From the NCBI GenBank assembly GCA_037043455.1, contig JAWPHD010000004.1, positions 660,001 to 724,000 on the forward strand: a stretch of 64,000 bases of DNA, in the 5' to 3' direction. The notes beneath the pieces were generated by a model, which saw nothing but the letters and a program-made list of their open reading frames with translations, was not told the origin of the DNA and did not search any database. The DNA is from Cyrtodaria siliqua. Lineage: Eukaryota; Mollusca; Bivalvia; Adapedonta; Hiatellidae. Shown here in pieces: positions 11,634-23,125 of the stretch; within the stretch, counting starts at the first letter, position 1, and each line of letters starts with the position of its first letter. Both the position numbers and the translations under genes were made by a program.

Positions 11634-13417
11634 TGCTCTGAATTTAACAAGTTTATTGTTGATCAATTTGAATGAAATTTTCAGCAAATCAACTGAGGAT
11701 ATTGCTAAATAGAATAGATGAAATTAAAATTTAATTTCTATTGATATATGTTAGTTAACTTAGTTTATTTCCCTGTTGCGTATTTAAAGTCGTTCAGTGT
11801 ATAAGACAATAAACACTTTTTTATATGATCAGATTGGTCGTAAATATAGGCCATTTCGAGTTTGACCAGATTATATGCAATATCTTCATATACCATTTGC
11901 ATTGGTTTATGAAGCGAAACTAGTTGTTGTACGAATTCACACTAAGACGCACTTCTCAGTTTAGTTGTATTTGAATTATTGCACTTCTGTATTGCTACTG
12001 TCTGTGCTCTAATGCTTATAAGGACTACCCTAGCTTTATTTTAATTTGTTCTTCAACATTCACCCTTCTTAAAGAAGTAACAACTGCAACACTATGTCTA
12101 TTTATTGGTATAAGCCATTGTATGATCGAGTTATGTCTGACTTTATTAATATTAACCTTTAACATACATTTCAATGTATATGATAAGATACTACTTAATA
12201 AACATTAACATTGACAACAATAATTCTCCACTCTTAAATACTCAAGGGGGATAATGTATTACTTATGCAACCATCAATGCTGAATGCTGATCGTTTAAAC
12301 ATACACTGCATATTGTATTATATAAATGTTATTATAAAAGATATAATTTGTCATCCTTATTGCACCATTTCCGCCAATTACATCGTATTTTTAACAGAGC
12401 ACCATTTTCTAGATACTAGAATAGAATAGAATACGTTTATTTTTCCAATCATGTGCCATATAGCATACATCATATAATCATTACAATACAACATAGTTTA
12501 ATATTGCAAGTTAACAAACACAAGATTGATTTTGATTAGAAAAGGAAACATAAATAATACTGTTAATACAATAAATAAATCTGGATAGTTTTACTATAAC
12601 AGACTGCAATAGATCTATGGAGATTTATAATAACAATAATAATCCGCGTAAAATCCACCTTATACCAGTAGGTGTCATATCTCTCAGGATAAGACATCGG
12701 TCTTGATCTTTAACTATCAAATTTACGATGTTGCAATAATCATAACACAAATACAACCGGACAACATCATGGCCTTGAAATGTCTTCAAATCCGTAATAT
12801 AAGTTACTGCAATACGTTTTACTATGCAAAACTAACATTTAAACTTGTTAACTGGTCAGTCAACTAATGCGGAATGGTAAACTGGCTACCTTTACGCCAC
12901 GTGCCCTCTACTGAGACTGCTCCACCTATGAGAATTCCTCACATTAAAGGAAATTAATTACCGTTTAATTCAATTTACTCAAACCTAAATAGTCCATGTG
13001 CCATACATATTTTGGTAGGATAATTTATAAACATCCGTTTATTCTGTACAAAAATAGAAATAACAAATGTTAATACACTTTCGTATTTTTTTTCAACATA
13101 ATATTACAGATAAATAGTAACCACCTTGTGTTTAATATGACTGTATTAAAACACAATGGAATTATTATAACCGTTAACTTCTATTTTAAATCTACTTTAA
13201 TTCGAAACACAATTCATATTTTCCATCACCTAAATGTTGAGATTTTACCCTTTTTTCACTAGATGATAACATTTGTTTTACTAGGTAAGTTCTATAGTAA
13301 AATAAAAATCTTTGGCAGAGTAAAACATGATTATTTTCAAGATTTAATTTTGAGAGATACGCAGGGTTTTAAATTAATCACACTCAGTCTGTAAATACCT
13401 TAATTTTAACATTAGAA
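11634..13417. other. no gene recognised
   Basis: 1.8 kb of AT-rich sequence. I found no exon, repeat family or RNA gene that can be supported. Confidence 0.5.
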
Positions 13418-13652
13418 AGATAAAAATATTGGACAGGGAAAGCTGCATTCAATGACGACAGTCAACCACAAAACACAAAAATAAACACGCAAACAGACAA
13501 ATGAGAAGGCAAAAGTAATAAAAAATGCAAACGACATCACAAACACAAAAGGGTTGACAATAGGGCTACCGCCTTGGAACGGTCAGTGGCAACAAAGGCC
13601 ACTGGGGGTTTAAACCGGTTATAGGGTGCACCAAACCTCACACTTACCCTAC
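13418..13652 (-). mobile_element. PLE 3' tail fragment
   Basis: A relatively fresh tail-only copy starting GATAAAAATATTGGACAGGG and running through GGTTGACAATAGGGCTACCG and AAACCGGTTATAGGGTGCAC to CACACTTACCCTACT. It ends abruptly near 13,652, so it is a ~235-bp 5'-truncated insertion. Confidence 0.8.
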
Positions 13653-14939
13653 TTGGTTGAACTTCTAAGATAAAGAGGTGCAGCCGTTTTGATAATTATG
13701 ACGCCATAGTTCTAAATTAACAGATATCCCAATTTGATAAATATCATTTCGAGGGATCAGAGCAAAACTATTGTAACTACATATGAATAAAGAACGAGAT
13801 ACACTAGTTTTGCACTGAACCTCGATTCAAAGTAAAGAAAAATACTACAGATGAATACAAAATCCTGTGCTGGTCATGTAATGCATTGTTAGACTTTTAA
13901 TTTTAGTATACATTTTTTTTCCATATATCTCCTGTTACTTGTATTTTATGCTATAAATTAGGAAATTATTATTTTATAAATGTATTCCATCAATGGTTAT
14001 TTAGAACTATGATTCATAGTTCTCAAAATGGCGGCTTCTAGATCCATTTTAAAAGAACCTTCAAAGCAGCATATCTTTTTTGCTTATTATAAGATTATTC
14101 TCAAACCAGTCCTTAAATAACCACGTGCCGATAACCGATTTGCATTATTAAATTACCTCCGTCCTTTCAAAACTATTATACCAGTAGGTGGAATGTCCAT
14201 TCGGCGTCACCGTTTTCACTTCTTTTGCGTTTATGTCATTTGGAGAAAACGTGACTTTTGCAGTATTTCCTATAATCATTTCCAAGTTTAGATTGCATGA
14301 CCGCTCGGAACAATCACCCACTGACAATTGCCATTGTTTTGGTGTCTCCTACGTACGTGCTATTACTTAAGTAGTATAATAAAGATAACATGCCTGTTGA
14401 CATACAAGAGAGTTTGTAGATACAAAACGTCGGTGTATTGTCGTATTCATTGACTATTTAACGCTATCATTTGATTTCGTTTTTGAGACAGAACGGACCT
14501 ACGATGCCATTGCGCTTGGCTGCTGTGGTTTCTATGCAACTATTTCCTGATATTAAATCTAGATGGGATATATAATTATCTTGATGTTTTCTTTATTTTG
14601 TTCCAAACCGAATGCCATTTGGCGTTGTGCATCAATAATGCTGCCATGCTTGTTAGATAATACATGATTGATTTATTTATCCTGTCCCGTTTTTTGGGAT
14701 GAAAATAGGTTAAGAGTGAGGTTTGGTGCACACTGGTTTAGGCAGTATTAGTATAAAATAAAATGAGCATGTATATATGAATACAAGAAGCCCAAGAGTG
14801 CCTGTATCGTTCAACTGTCTGTGGTTGGGGATGGGGTGGGGGAAGTAAATTAGCTTATGACAAAACACTTTGCCCTGCAATGAGCAAAATGGCAGTCGAA
14901 CATATAACTAAATACTGCAAGTTCCCTAGGTTGTACCCC
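13653..14939. other. no gene; short diverged PLE tail at about 14,680-14,760 (+)
   Basis: CCTGTCCCGTTTTTTGGGATG..GTTAAGAGTGAGGTTTGGTGCACACTGGTTTA near 14,680-14,745 is a diverged PLE tail segment in the opposite orientation to its neighbours. The rest holds nothing I can support. Confidence 0.45.
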
Positions 14940-15745
14940 TGTAAAGTTAACTCCCAATGGGATTTGAACCCACGACCGCAGGTTCTAAATATAACATATT
15001 GACGAAAATCAAGGGCTCGACGTCTGGTGTTATTGGTCCGATCCGGCTGATGTTCGAACTTGTCCGAGCTTTCATAAATATTAACAGGAACAATTTGATA
15101 AAGATCAAATAATAAATTAACGAAGGTACTAGAGTGTTCACACGCCAAAATATGGCATTTTTTTTCAGCAAATCATGGGCCATAACTCTAGTGAAACTAA
15201 TCCGATCTGGCTGGTCCAAACTTGTCCGAGCTTTCATTGATATTAATAAGCAGGCAAAATTTGATAAAGATCAAATAATAAATGCAGGTACTAGAGTGTT
15301 TACAAAGCAGAATGGCATTTTTTTCTGCAAAGCAACGGTCAAAACTCAGGTGTTACTGATACCATCTGGCTGGTCTTCGAGCTTATCTGAGCTTTTATTA
15401 ATATTAACACACTGTGTAAGTTTGGTAAAGATCAAATAACAAATGAACGTGTTAGAGTGTTTACAAGGAGGTACAATATGGCATTTTTCAGCAAATCAAA
15501 GGCCTTAACTTTGGTTAATTCGATCTGGCTGGTTTCATTGGTATTATTAATCAGGCAAAATTGGATAACAATTAAAATAATAAATTCAGGTGCTAGAGTG
15601 TTCACAATGTAGAAAATGACAATACAAGGGCCATAACTCCGGTTTAACTGATACGATCTGGCTGTTTTTCAAACTTTCCGAGCTTTGATTGATAGTAACA
15701 ATCTGTGCAAGTTTGGTAAATATCAAATTAACCATTGAGGGAAAG
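14940..15745. repeat. tandem array, about 150-165-bp unit, about five copies
   Basis: The unit contains GCAAATCATGGGCCATAACT, then CGATCTGGCTGGT, then TTGTCCGAGCTTTCATTGAT, GGCAAAATTTGATAAAGATC and AGTGTTTACAA. Copies are diverged and unequal in length. A tRNA-like GGGTTCAAATCCC (minus strand, about 14,955-14,970) sits at the left edge and may belong to a SINE part of the repeat. Confidence 0.75.
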
Positions 15746-15989
15746 ACAAGACTCGATTGGAGACAAACATCAAACGTTACCGTCCTCTCAGAATTTAAGT
15801 TGACGTCGTTATTGGGTCCACAATCTGTCCGGTCATCGCAAAATCAAGGAGAAAAGCATAGGTGTGATCCGTAAAAGGGTCAAACACTATACAGTCAACC
15901 TAACACAATTGATTGAAAATGGCAGTATGATGTTAGAAAACATTATCAATCACTGCCGAATTAAACAAAAGTATAGGGTCACACATTTA

Positions 15990-16335
15990 TCAAGCCGAAA
16001 AGCGCAACTATTGTAAGTATCATTCGTACCTCAGGAAAGACATCGATAGTAAAGAAAACGTTCAGAATAGAGCTACAAAATTAGTTTATGGCAACAACAA
16101 ACATAGTTACATGGAGAGGTTGAATCGTTGAAAGTTAACATCATTATCCCATTGAAGAAGATGGGGTAATTTAATTCAAACTTTCAAGATAATCAGAGGA
16201 TTTGAAGATATACCGGCAGATCAGTTTTTCACACTTACAACAAGTATCATAACCCGTGGTTACTCCCTTAAACTAGAGAAGGCAAGACGTGTGATATCAT
16301 TTGCTCAAAGAACGTTTTCCAGGAGGCCACAACAC
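15990..16335 (+). pseudogene. decayed LINE reverse transcriptase C-terminal region
   Basis: Broken frames resemble the C-terminal part of Jockey/CR1-type LINE ORF2: ENVQNRATKLVYG near 16,060-16,095, then GYSLKLEKARRV and a SFAQRTFS-like stretch near 16,260-16,320. Stops and indels separate the pieces. The family assignment rests only on resemblance. Confidence 0.5.
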
Positions 16336-16460
16336 GTCAATGATGACAAAACACGTCATAGATGCCAAAACACGTCATAGATGCCACAACACGTCATAGA
16401 TGCCAAAACACGTCATAGATGCAACAACACGTCATAGATGCCACATCACGTCATAGATTT
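16325..16460. repeat. short tandem repeat, about 19-bp unit
   Basis: About seven units of ACACGTCATAGATGCCA(A/C)A with minor changes, directly following the LINE remnant. Confidence 0.85.
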
Positions 16461-17439
16461 AACATGGTTAATGCTTACAAATCACAGTTAACCACACTGG
16501 AAAGGAGATACGTTATACCAGTATTGAGATGCACATTGTTAGTTGTCAAGAAATGACAACATACTAACAGAAACAAACATACTTATCACTAAACATGGAA
16601 CCTGCTCATAATTTATGATAATAACAGGCTGGGACAATACGTTTATCACACCAAATAGGGTTAAAAATTGAGTTCAGTCTCCTTCCTTATGAACCCGAGA
16701 ACCATCTTTCAGGTATCTTAAAGATATCATTCTTTCTGTGTGTGTCGTTTCTATGTTGCAACTGTCAATTCATAGGATGTACATTAACATAGCGGATGAC
16801 ACATTTATTTGACCTGAGACAAAGTTAAACAGAACATATGCTTGTTGACCCTAACTGATTAAAGTAGCTACACGCCAACAACAGCCACATTTTACAACAT
16901 ATGTAAACCGTTTTTAAACCTACTAACGACAAGGTATATATGTAACTTACATATTATGAGAATCTGAACTCATAATTCATTTTACGCATATTTAATCACG
17001 AGCATTTTAAGAATCCTTGAATATACTTTTAATCGGAACATATGAATTATTATATTATTATGATCATGCCGTTATTTGGCGGGTTAGTTTCTTTAAGCCT
17101 AAAACATAGACTATACTAATGCAATTCATGCTCAGGTTATCTAATAAATAGTTCTAGTATTATAGGTTTTACAAAAGTCAATGTTCTATAGCACGAATTA
17201 TGACCGATGTGTCACAAGTTTATGAAGTTGAATAACACACTTTCTACTGAGGTCGATTTATTTCGTTACACAACATGACCTGATAATGTGTTGATTAGCC
17301 TTTAAACAACACATTCTACAAATAGACCATGAGCCAGACAATTTTTCGCTACCATCTCAGGTGGTAAATTCTTACTATTACCATGTTATGGAGTACATTG
17401 TAGAGAAAGAAACAAGAAATATCACTGTAAGTGATAAAT
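16461..17439. other. no gene; dispersed repeat segment near 16,855-17,000
   Basis: The segment AAAGTAGCTA..CACATTTTACAACATA..AACTCATAATTCATTT recurs in diverged form near 29,640-29,850, so a dispersed repeat is present. No coding feature is supported. Confidence 0.4.
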
Positions 17440-18020
17440 GCCCCGAAGAGACATTTAACCTCTAAGTATGACCTTGACCTTGGAGCCGCGGACCTGAATG
17501 TTGTGCGCGACACGTCGTTTGGTTGTGGTGAGCACTTGTTCCAAGTTATTTGAAAATGCGTCCAGGTATGCAAAGGTTATTGACCGGACACAATTTAACC
17601 TTTGACATCTAAGTGTGACCATGACCTTTGGGCCACATACCTGGATTTTTAAGCGCGACACAACGTTTTGTTATGGTGAGTACTTGTGCCAAGTTATTTG
17701 GAAATACGTCCATGAATGCCAGAGTTATTGACCGGACACGATTTGACTTTAAACCTCCAAGTGTGACCTTGACCTTGAAGACCTGGATTTTGCGCGCGAC
17801 ACATCGTCTTGTTATGGTGATCACTTGTGCCAAGTTATTTAAAAATTCCTGCAGGCGTGATGACGTTATGGTCCGGACACGAAATTTCGTACCTGTTTTT
17901 GACCTATGACCTTGACCTTTTATGTACGGACCTGGGTTTAGCGCGCGACACATCGTCTTGTTATGGTGATCACTTGTGCCAAGTTATTTAAAAATCCCTG
18001 CATGGGTTGTGACGTTACGG
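17440..18020. repeat. tandem repeat, about 148-bp unit, four copies, CpG-bearing
   Basis: Copies begin near 17,504, 17,653, 17,793 and 17,941 with GCGCGACAC(A/G)TCGT. They continue with TGTTATGGTGATCACTTGTG, CCAAGTTATTT, a GTCCGGACACGA-like segment and TGACCTTGACCTT. The GCGCGC content is unlike the AT-rich surroundings. Overlapping open frames on both strands are by-products of the repeat. Confidence 0.8.
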
Positions 18021-18747
18021 TCTGGACACGAAATTGCTTGCCTGACTTATAAATAGCGAAAACACTCACATTTCTCTCATCTAGATCCTTTTGACTGTTT
18101 GTGTCTTTTGTGCTTCTATATGTATATATCAGAAAATTAAATAATAGTTATGTTGCAATTATTCTGAGGAAGACTTCCAGTTCGATGCGTGTATTCTCTT
18201 TTCATGTTTGCTGAACGTATACATTCATGAACGTTGCATAGTACATACTTCCATTAATAATCAAGACAATCCCTAATTAATAATATAATAATTAAATCAT
18301 CGTAGAAAAGTTGCGAATTACTGATTCTTTCAGTTGTATGCATCAATGTAAAAATATATTTACTAATCTTAATGCATAAAAAATGTGTCAATAGTGGGTG
18401 GGGTAATTTGACTTCCAATTTTAAGCAAAATAGTAATATTGTTCGAATTAATACAGTATAAGCTACCCATTCCAGACTGCTATCATGGAAAAATGTCATC
18501 TACAGACATAGCTCTTTCTTAAACAATAATGGTAGAATTTGCCACCTGAGTTGGTAGCAATATCAAAAATGTTGGGTCCTGACTCAAGGCCTAAAAAAAC
18601 AAGCGAGATATAAACGCGCTGGCCTTATTTAAATACACATTTAAATAAATTACATAAATTGCGCATACACATTTAAATAAATTAAAAGTTGCGAAAACTA
18701 AGTCCAAGATCCAAATTTTTTTCTAATGTGTTTGTGCATGCTACAAG
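18021..18747. other. no gene recognised; probable upstream region of the SLC22 gene
   Basis: AT-rich. It precedes the first recognisable exon, so any promoter or 5' UTR of that transporter would be expected here. No TATA-like box at a convincing distance was found. Confidence 0.4.
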
Positions 18748-18890
18748 ATGAATTTTGATCTAATATACAATGAAATTGGCGAGTTTGGGACATACCAGAA
18801 ATATGTTGTTTATGCCGCTAGCGTCACCAGTTTATATGCTGGACTTTTATATATTAATACCATTTTCGTGCTAGCTATTCCAGCTCACAG
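18748..18890 (+). CDS. SLC22-type transporter, exon with start codon and TM1
   Basis: ATG at 18,748 opens 47 codons ending at a GT donor (CAG|GTAAAG, 18,891). The peptide starts MNFDLIYNEIGEFGTYQK, the usual start of SLC22 organic cation/carnitine transporters: a short acidic N-terminus with GEFG.YQ, followed by one membrane helix (YVVYAASVTSLYAGLLYIN..) and FVLAIPAHR just before the large extracellular loop. The exon ends in phase 2. These are plasma-membrane carriers of the major facilitator superfamily. The exons that should follow (extracellular loop, TM2-TM6) were not found before 21,688. Confidence 0.75.
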
Positions 18891-20789
18891 GTAAAGTAAA
18901 CCATTTTGTTGTTATAAGTGACTTATGTTGATTTCTCTCTTTAGTTTTAATACAAATATGCATAGTTTCAATATTTGGAGAAACAATAGCGCGCAATAAT
19001 AGCAACAATATGCAAACGCATAATCATCAAAACCTGAAACTTATAACAGCAACTCTTGTCATATAAATACATATTTGAAATGTTCAATATAAAATATGTT
19101 TGATGCAGCTATATTTTCGTCAATGTTTATTTTTTCATAAACAATTCTATAGGCAGGCAGCTTAATCTATGTCCTTCCCTGGCATTGTTATTGACTATTC
19201 CACTAAGATTTAACCCTGGTGTGTATCGAATCACTTTAAACATTTAAAAGTGCTTGAAAGAGCCTGCAATAGCAAAAGGATCAACCCGTTGGATTTGGTT
19301 ATTGCTCCCTAATATTAAAAAAAAAGAATTAGTGTTTCGTTTTTGTTGTTTAATGTCATAACATACGCAGCCATCTGCCTTTGTTCTTTTGAAGTTATGT
19401 GCATGTTTTATTTATCTGTTAATTAAGGTTGTGGACTATTGTCAGTCCAATGGCGTTTAATGAATCGAGCTTGTTATGAGGTAGTGCCTTCCATGTTTTA
19501 TTATCAACGTCGCGTAGATAATATTGTAATCATTATTTAATGCTAATTGTGACAAATATACATATATTGAAAAGGATGAATCTCTCTCAAAGAAATGTGC
19601 TAACAGCGAAAAGTGAAAAGACAGCAATATATAACTCGCACGTAATATGCATGTTTACCACCCGAGCGGTGTACACATATATTTGTCACGGACATACCAA
19701 TCATGACACAGATGTATGGATACATACAACACATTTGTTTCCTTTTTAAAATAATGCACCGACATCTGTCGTATTCAGACCCAAATCTGTCGCATATGCA
19801 GACCGACATCAGAATATCTCAGCGCGTGTCCGCTACATTGGTTATTAGGTGTTGCAACAAGGAGTTAATAATGACAGATTAGCAGTTGTTACAGATTATT
19901 TAGTAATGATTATTGTATTTCGATAAATACAGTGTTGACGTAGGACGTTCTCCCTATCAGACTCTATCCCTGACCTCTATATATTTGCGGATAACATTTG
20001 CGATATGAACTCCCTTTGCAGTTCAAAACTGGTGTTAAAGCATAAGATGAAAAATATATTTTAATGTATGCTAAAACCGCTGATATATTTTATAGATATA
20101 TTCATTAGTTGCATATATGAAAACAGCCGTTTTGAAAGGTAGTCTGAAAATGTGCAGATAGTAGAGAATCTGGTGTCGGGGCTCAAGGTAGACATGAGAT
20201 GAGAACGTGTAGATTATTACCAACCGATTTGAACAATTAGGCAACATAAACTTGTAACAAATCTGAACAGTTAGTCAACATGAACTGGGAACAAATCTGA
20301 ACAGTTAGGCAACATGAACTTGGATTTCCAAATGTATGCGTGAAGTTGTAAAATATTCATGCCTCAATGTATATTGTAGGCGTATAATACATGAAGGACG
20401 CACATGCTGACAGCTTAATAACTTGGTCATGATCATTCAGGAAATACTAGACACGGGTCGTACCGAATCACTTGTAAAAACAATACAGCCTACTAATTAA
20501 CTTCGGCCACTCATTTTTAACAATGAACATATGTGTGTTGATCAAGTATAAAGTAATTAGCGACTCGTCAATAAGTTCAAATCGGGCTTGAACATAACAC
20601 ACGATCAAAACGGCGACGATAAGTTGTCGGTACCACCCTAGTCACGAAGAGGATTAGGTTTCACATTAATTATTATGAATCAGACAATTGTGCCAAGTAC
20701 TATCACTTTAACGTCAGCACTTGAGTCTTGAAGGACTCAAGGGAATAGGACAGAATACAAACCACTGTTTCATAACATGTTGATATTTT

Positions 20790-20830
20790 AGTATAAATAG
20801 ACCCCCGCTCTGAGATGATATTTCAGCCAG
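20790..20830 (+). promoter_or_regulatory. TATA-box-like core promoter candidate
   Basis: TATAAATAG lies at about 20,792, and an initiator-like TTTCAGCCA follows about 30 bp downstream, the spacing expected of a TATA/Inr promoter. It could start a short SLC22 transcript beginning upstream of 21,688, or be part of an unrecognised element. There is no direct evidence of use. Confidence 0.25.
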
Positions 20831-21189
20831 GCACTAATTGTTCACTTGAGCAGTTAGAACGTATATATGTATCAGTAAAAGATATACTATCAGAAATTAA
20901 ATTACTTAGCTAAAAACTGACTTTGTGTTGGTGTAACAAGTGTTGTCTTTGTCCATGCGTGTTTTGATTATATTTTAAAACCAATTAATTTGAATTCCAA
21001 TTTCATTGAGTAAAATGTAATTTATTATACCAGAAGTTGTAAATCAAAGGAGGGCCAAAATATTCAATTCAATGGGTATAAAATGTTCATTCGTTTTGAT
21101 GGCATAATTATATTTGCGATTTATTTTGAATCGTTTGCCTTAATTATCGCCTTCCCGTCATCCGTAAGAATCGATACTTCCTCACTTAC

Positions 21190-21285
21190 AAGTCGAGCTA
21201 CCAGTGGGATTCGAAACCGCAGCGGTGAGAGGCGAGAAGGTTTACAACGCAACGTCGTTAACCACTAGGCCACGGAGACGCTCGT
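21190..21285 (-). mobile_element. tRNA-derived SINE head
   Basis: On the minus strand an A-box-like TGGCCTAGTGGTTAAC (21,257-21,272) and a B-box-like GGTTTCGAATCCC (21,206-21,218) are properly spaced for a polymerase III promoter. The ends do not pair into an acceptor stem, so it is a SINE head and not a tRNA gene. Confidence 0.6.
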
Positions 21286-21687
21286 GAAACGCCCGTGAAA
21301 CTATCACGTCGTAAGTGTTTTATGTGATAAATAGAATCTTACATTCATGACTGTGTATTATTGACTTTAATAAACTCGTTGGACAAACAGATAGATTACT
21401 CAGCAAAGCCTCGTATCCTATCATTTTATCCAACTCGTTTATTAAAATACATAATACAGAGTCACTCATGTAAAATCTTCTAAGAGAAAAAAACTTAAAC
21501 TTATAATGCGATCACTGTGTCAAATATATAAACAAATTAAGTGTAGTTTCATGCATACTATGTAAGTAATATGCTTCACTTATTATTTATTTTATGAACA
21601 AAACACTCTATACTTTATCACTATTTATGAGTTCAGAACCGTTCTGTATCCTTACAATGAATACACCATTGCATTTGTTTACTTCAG

Positions 21688-21914
21688 GATTGTCTGCTGT
21701 CTGGCATATTACGGACTGGCGTTAAACAGCGGTGAAATTGGCGGCAATATCTTCCTTAACTTCTTCCTCCAGGCTCTTATGGACCTGCCAGCTAATATAA
21801 TAGTTGTACTGTGGTTGGATAAAACCGGCCGCAAACCAATGTTCATGGCAAGCATGATAATCGGCGGTCTCGGGTGCATATCAACCATCTTTCCTATGCT
21901 TTATGGCGGGAAAG
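21688..21914 (+). CDS. SLC22-type transporter, exon for TM7-TM9
   Basis: Preceded by a pyrimidine tract and TTCAG, and followed by AAAG|GTAAGG. It encodes CCLAYYGLALNSGEIGG (TM7 region, with the GNIFLN segment following), then LMDLPANIIVVLWLDKTGRKP (TM8 and the conserved cytoplasmic D..GRKP loop) and a third helix ending in a CISTIFPMLYGG-like stretch. The pattern is diagnostic of the second half of SLC22 carriers. It starts in the phase left by the 18,748 exon, so a direct splice between them would keep the frame. Confidence 0.85.
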
Positions 21915-22452
21915 GTAAGGCTCAACGCAAGTGTCTGATCATACACTATTGTTGACTAGGACTTTAATTAGAAGATTTATTTGTTTATGAAAATATACTG
22001 AGCATGCATTTGTATTATTTGGAGGGAACGTATTTTTGAAAATCATATATGACCAAACAAGCACGCCAGGTGACAAATTCATATGAAATAAATAAACCAG
22101 TACATTGTATTGATAATACATTGTATTGATACAGACGGTTATGTATTGGGTCATATGTATTTGATTACATATGTCATGTGGCTGATGATATTTAATATAT
22201 TCCTATATCACATAGACATACCTATCTACTGTAAGTAATTGTGATGATGTGTCTGGCTGGTTGGTCACTAAGATACCATGGAGATTGTATATAGCGTTGC
22301 AGTTAGTGATGAAACAGGATGAGATGTAAACATAATATTATATTTTCACATATATCTTGTAGTGCGGTAGTTCAAATTGCATATTGCACATCTAAATAAT
22401 ATTTGTTACGACTGGTAAAATTGCATTGGTTGCACCTTTTTTATAATTGCAG

Positions 22453-22634
22453 ATTTGCAAATTTTGACGACCGTTCTAGCATTGGTTGGTAAGGTTGGTG
22501 CGTCGGCAGGATTCTCTGTAATTTATATATATTCAGCTGAGATCTTTCCAACTGTTGTAAGAAACGCTGGCATGGGCTCGAGCTCCTGCATGGCACGTTT
22601 GGGCGGTATGGTGGCTCCATATATTGCTGATCTG
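22453..22634 (+). CDS. SLC22-type transporter, exon for TM10-TM11
   Basis: Acceptor AATTGCAG and donor CTG|GTATGT bound 182 bp. The exon contains the family signature SAEIFPTVVRNAGMG, followed by ARLGGMVAPYIADL. SAE.FPT..RN.G is the conserved loop after TM10 in SLC22 proteins. The frame is open throughout and in phase with both neighbours, which argues that this part of the gene is under constraint or was until recently. Confidence 0.88.
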
Positions 22635-22973
22635 GTATGTATTGTATAATACAGTTTTAGAAACTGTCCAACATATTCAATTTCTTTCAAACATGTTTGT
22701 AATACCACTTCACTGACTTTTGTTGTTTGAAAACCAATGATCTAAGTACAGTGCCAATAAAAGTGAGCAGGAGAAAACTGTACGTTAAATGACCGCATGT
22801 GACTTATTCGCACATTCAGTTTATACGTATAATATTTAATAGTTTTGTCTAGATATTATACACGGGTAACGGCAGTAAATACTGCAAGTGCTACCATGAC
22901 TAAGAAATGTACTTAACTGTTAAAAAATATGCTCATGTTAAAAGTAATTCCTACGCTCTGGATCTACTTGTAG

Positions 22974-23125
22974 GACAGACTAGTGGGTGGTCCTTTTGGT
23001 AAGGCCTTACCTCAAATGGTGTTTGGGTCCCTGTCTATCGTGGCTGGATTACTGGCAATTTATCTGCCGGAGACGCTTCATAAGCAACTGCCGGAGACCA
23101 TCCAGGAAGCGGAACACTTTGGAAG
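22974..23125 (+). CDS. SLC22-type transporter, exon for TM12 and LPET motif
   Basis: Acceptor CTTGTAG at 22,967-22,973. It encodes LPQMVFGSLSIVAGLLAIYL, the last membrane helix, then PETLHKQLPETIQEAEHFG, the conserved family end (LPET..EAE). The donor is GT but the context (AG|GTTTTAA) is weak. It leaves the phase used by the exon at 27,802. Confidence 0.85.

Larger units (their letters stand above)
18891..21687. other. putative intron of the SLC22 gene; contains a SINE and a TATA-like site
   Basis: 2.8 kb in which the exons for TM2 to TM6 would be expected. I looked for the conserved intracellular Gly-Arg-Arg loop and the ESPRWL-like region and saw neither. The gene may have lost these exons here, or they are too diverged to see by eye. 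Confidence 0.45.

Noticed and set aside
14955..14985. tRNA gene on the minus strand
   Set aside because: Only a B-box-like segment is present. There is no A box at proper distance and no acceptor pairing; it fits a SINE or repeat edge.
16325..16460. CRISPR-like array
   Set aside because: The units are contiguous 19-bp repeats without unique spacers.
17349..17953. overlapping protein genes on both strands
   Set aside because: They are reading frames through a 148-bp tandem repeat, open on several frames at once.
21190..21285. functional tRNA gene
   Set aside because: A and B boxes are spaced well but the outer bases do not form an acceptor stem, so I called it a SINE head.
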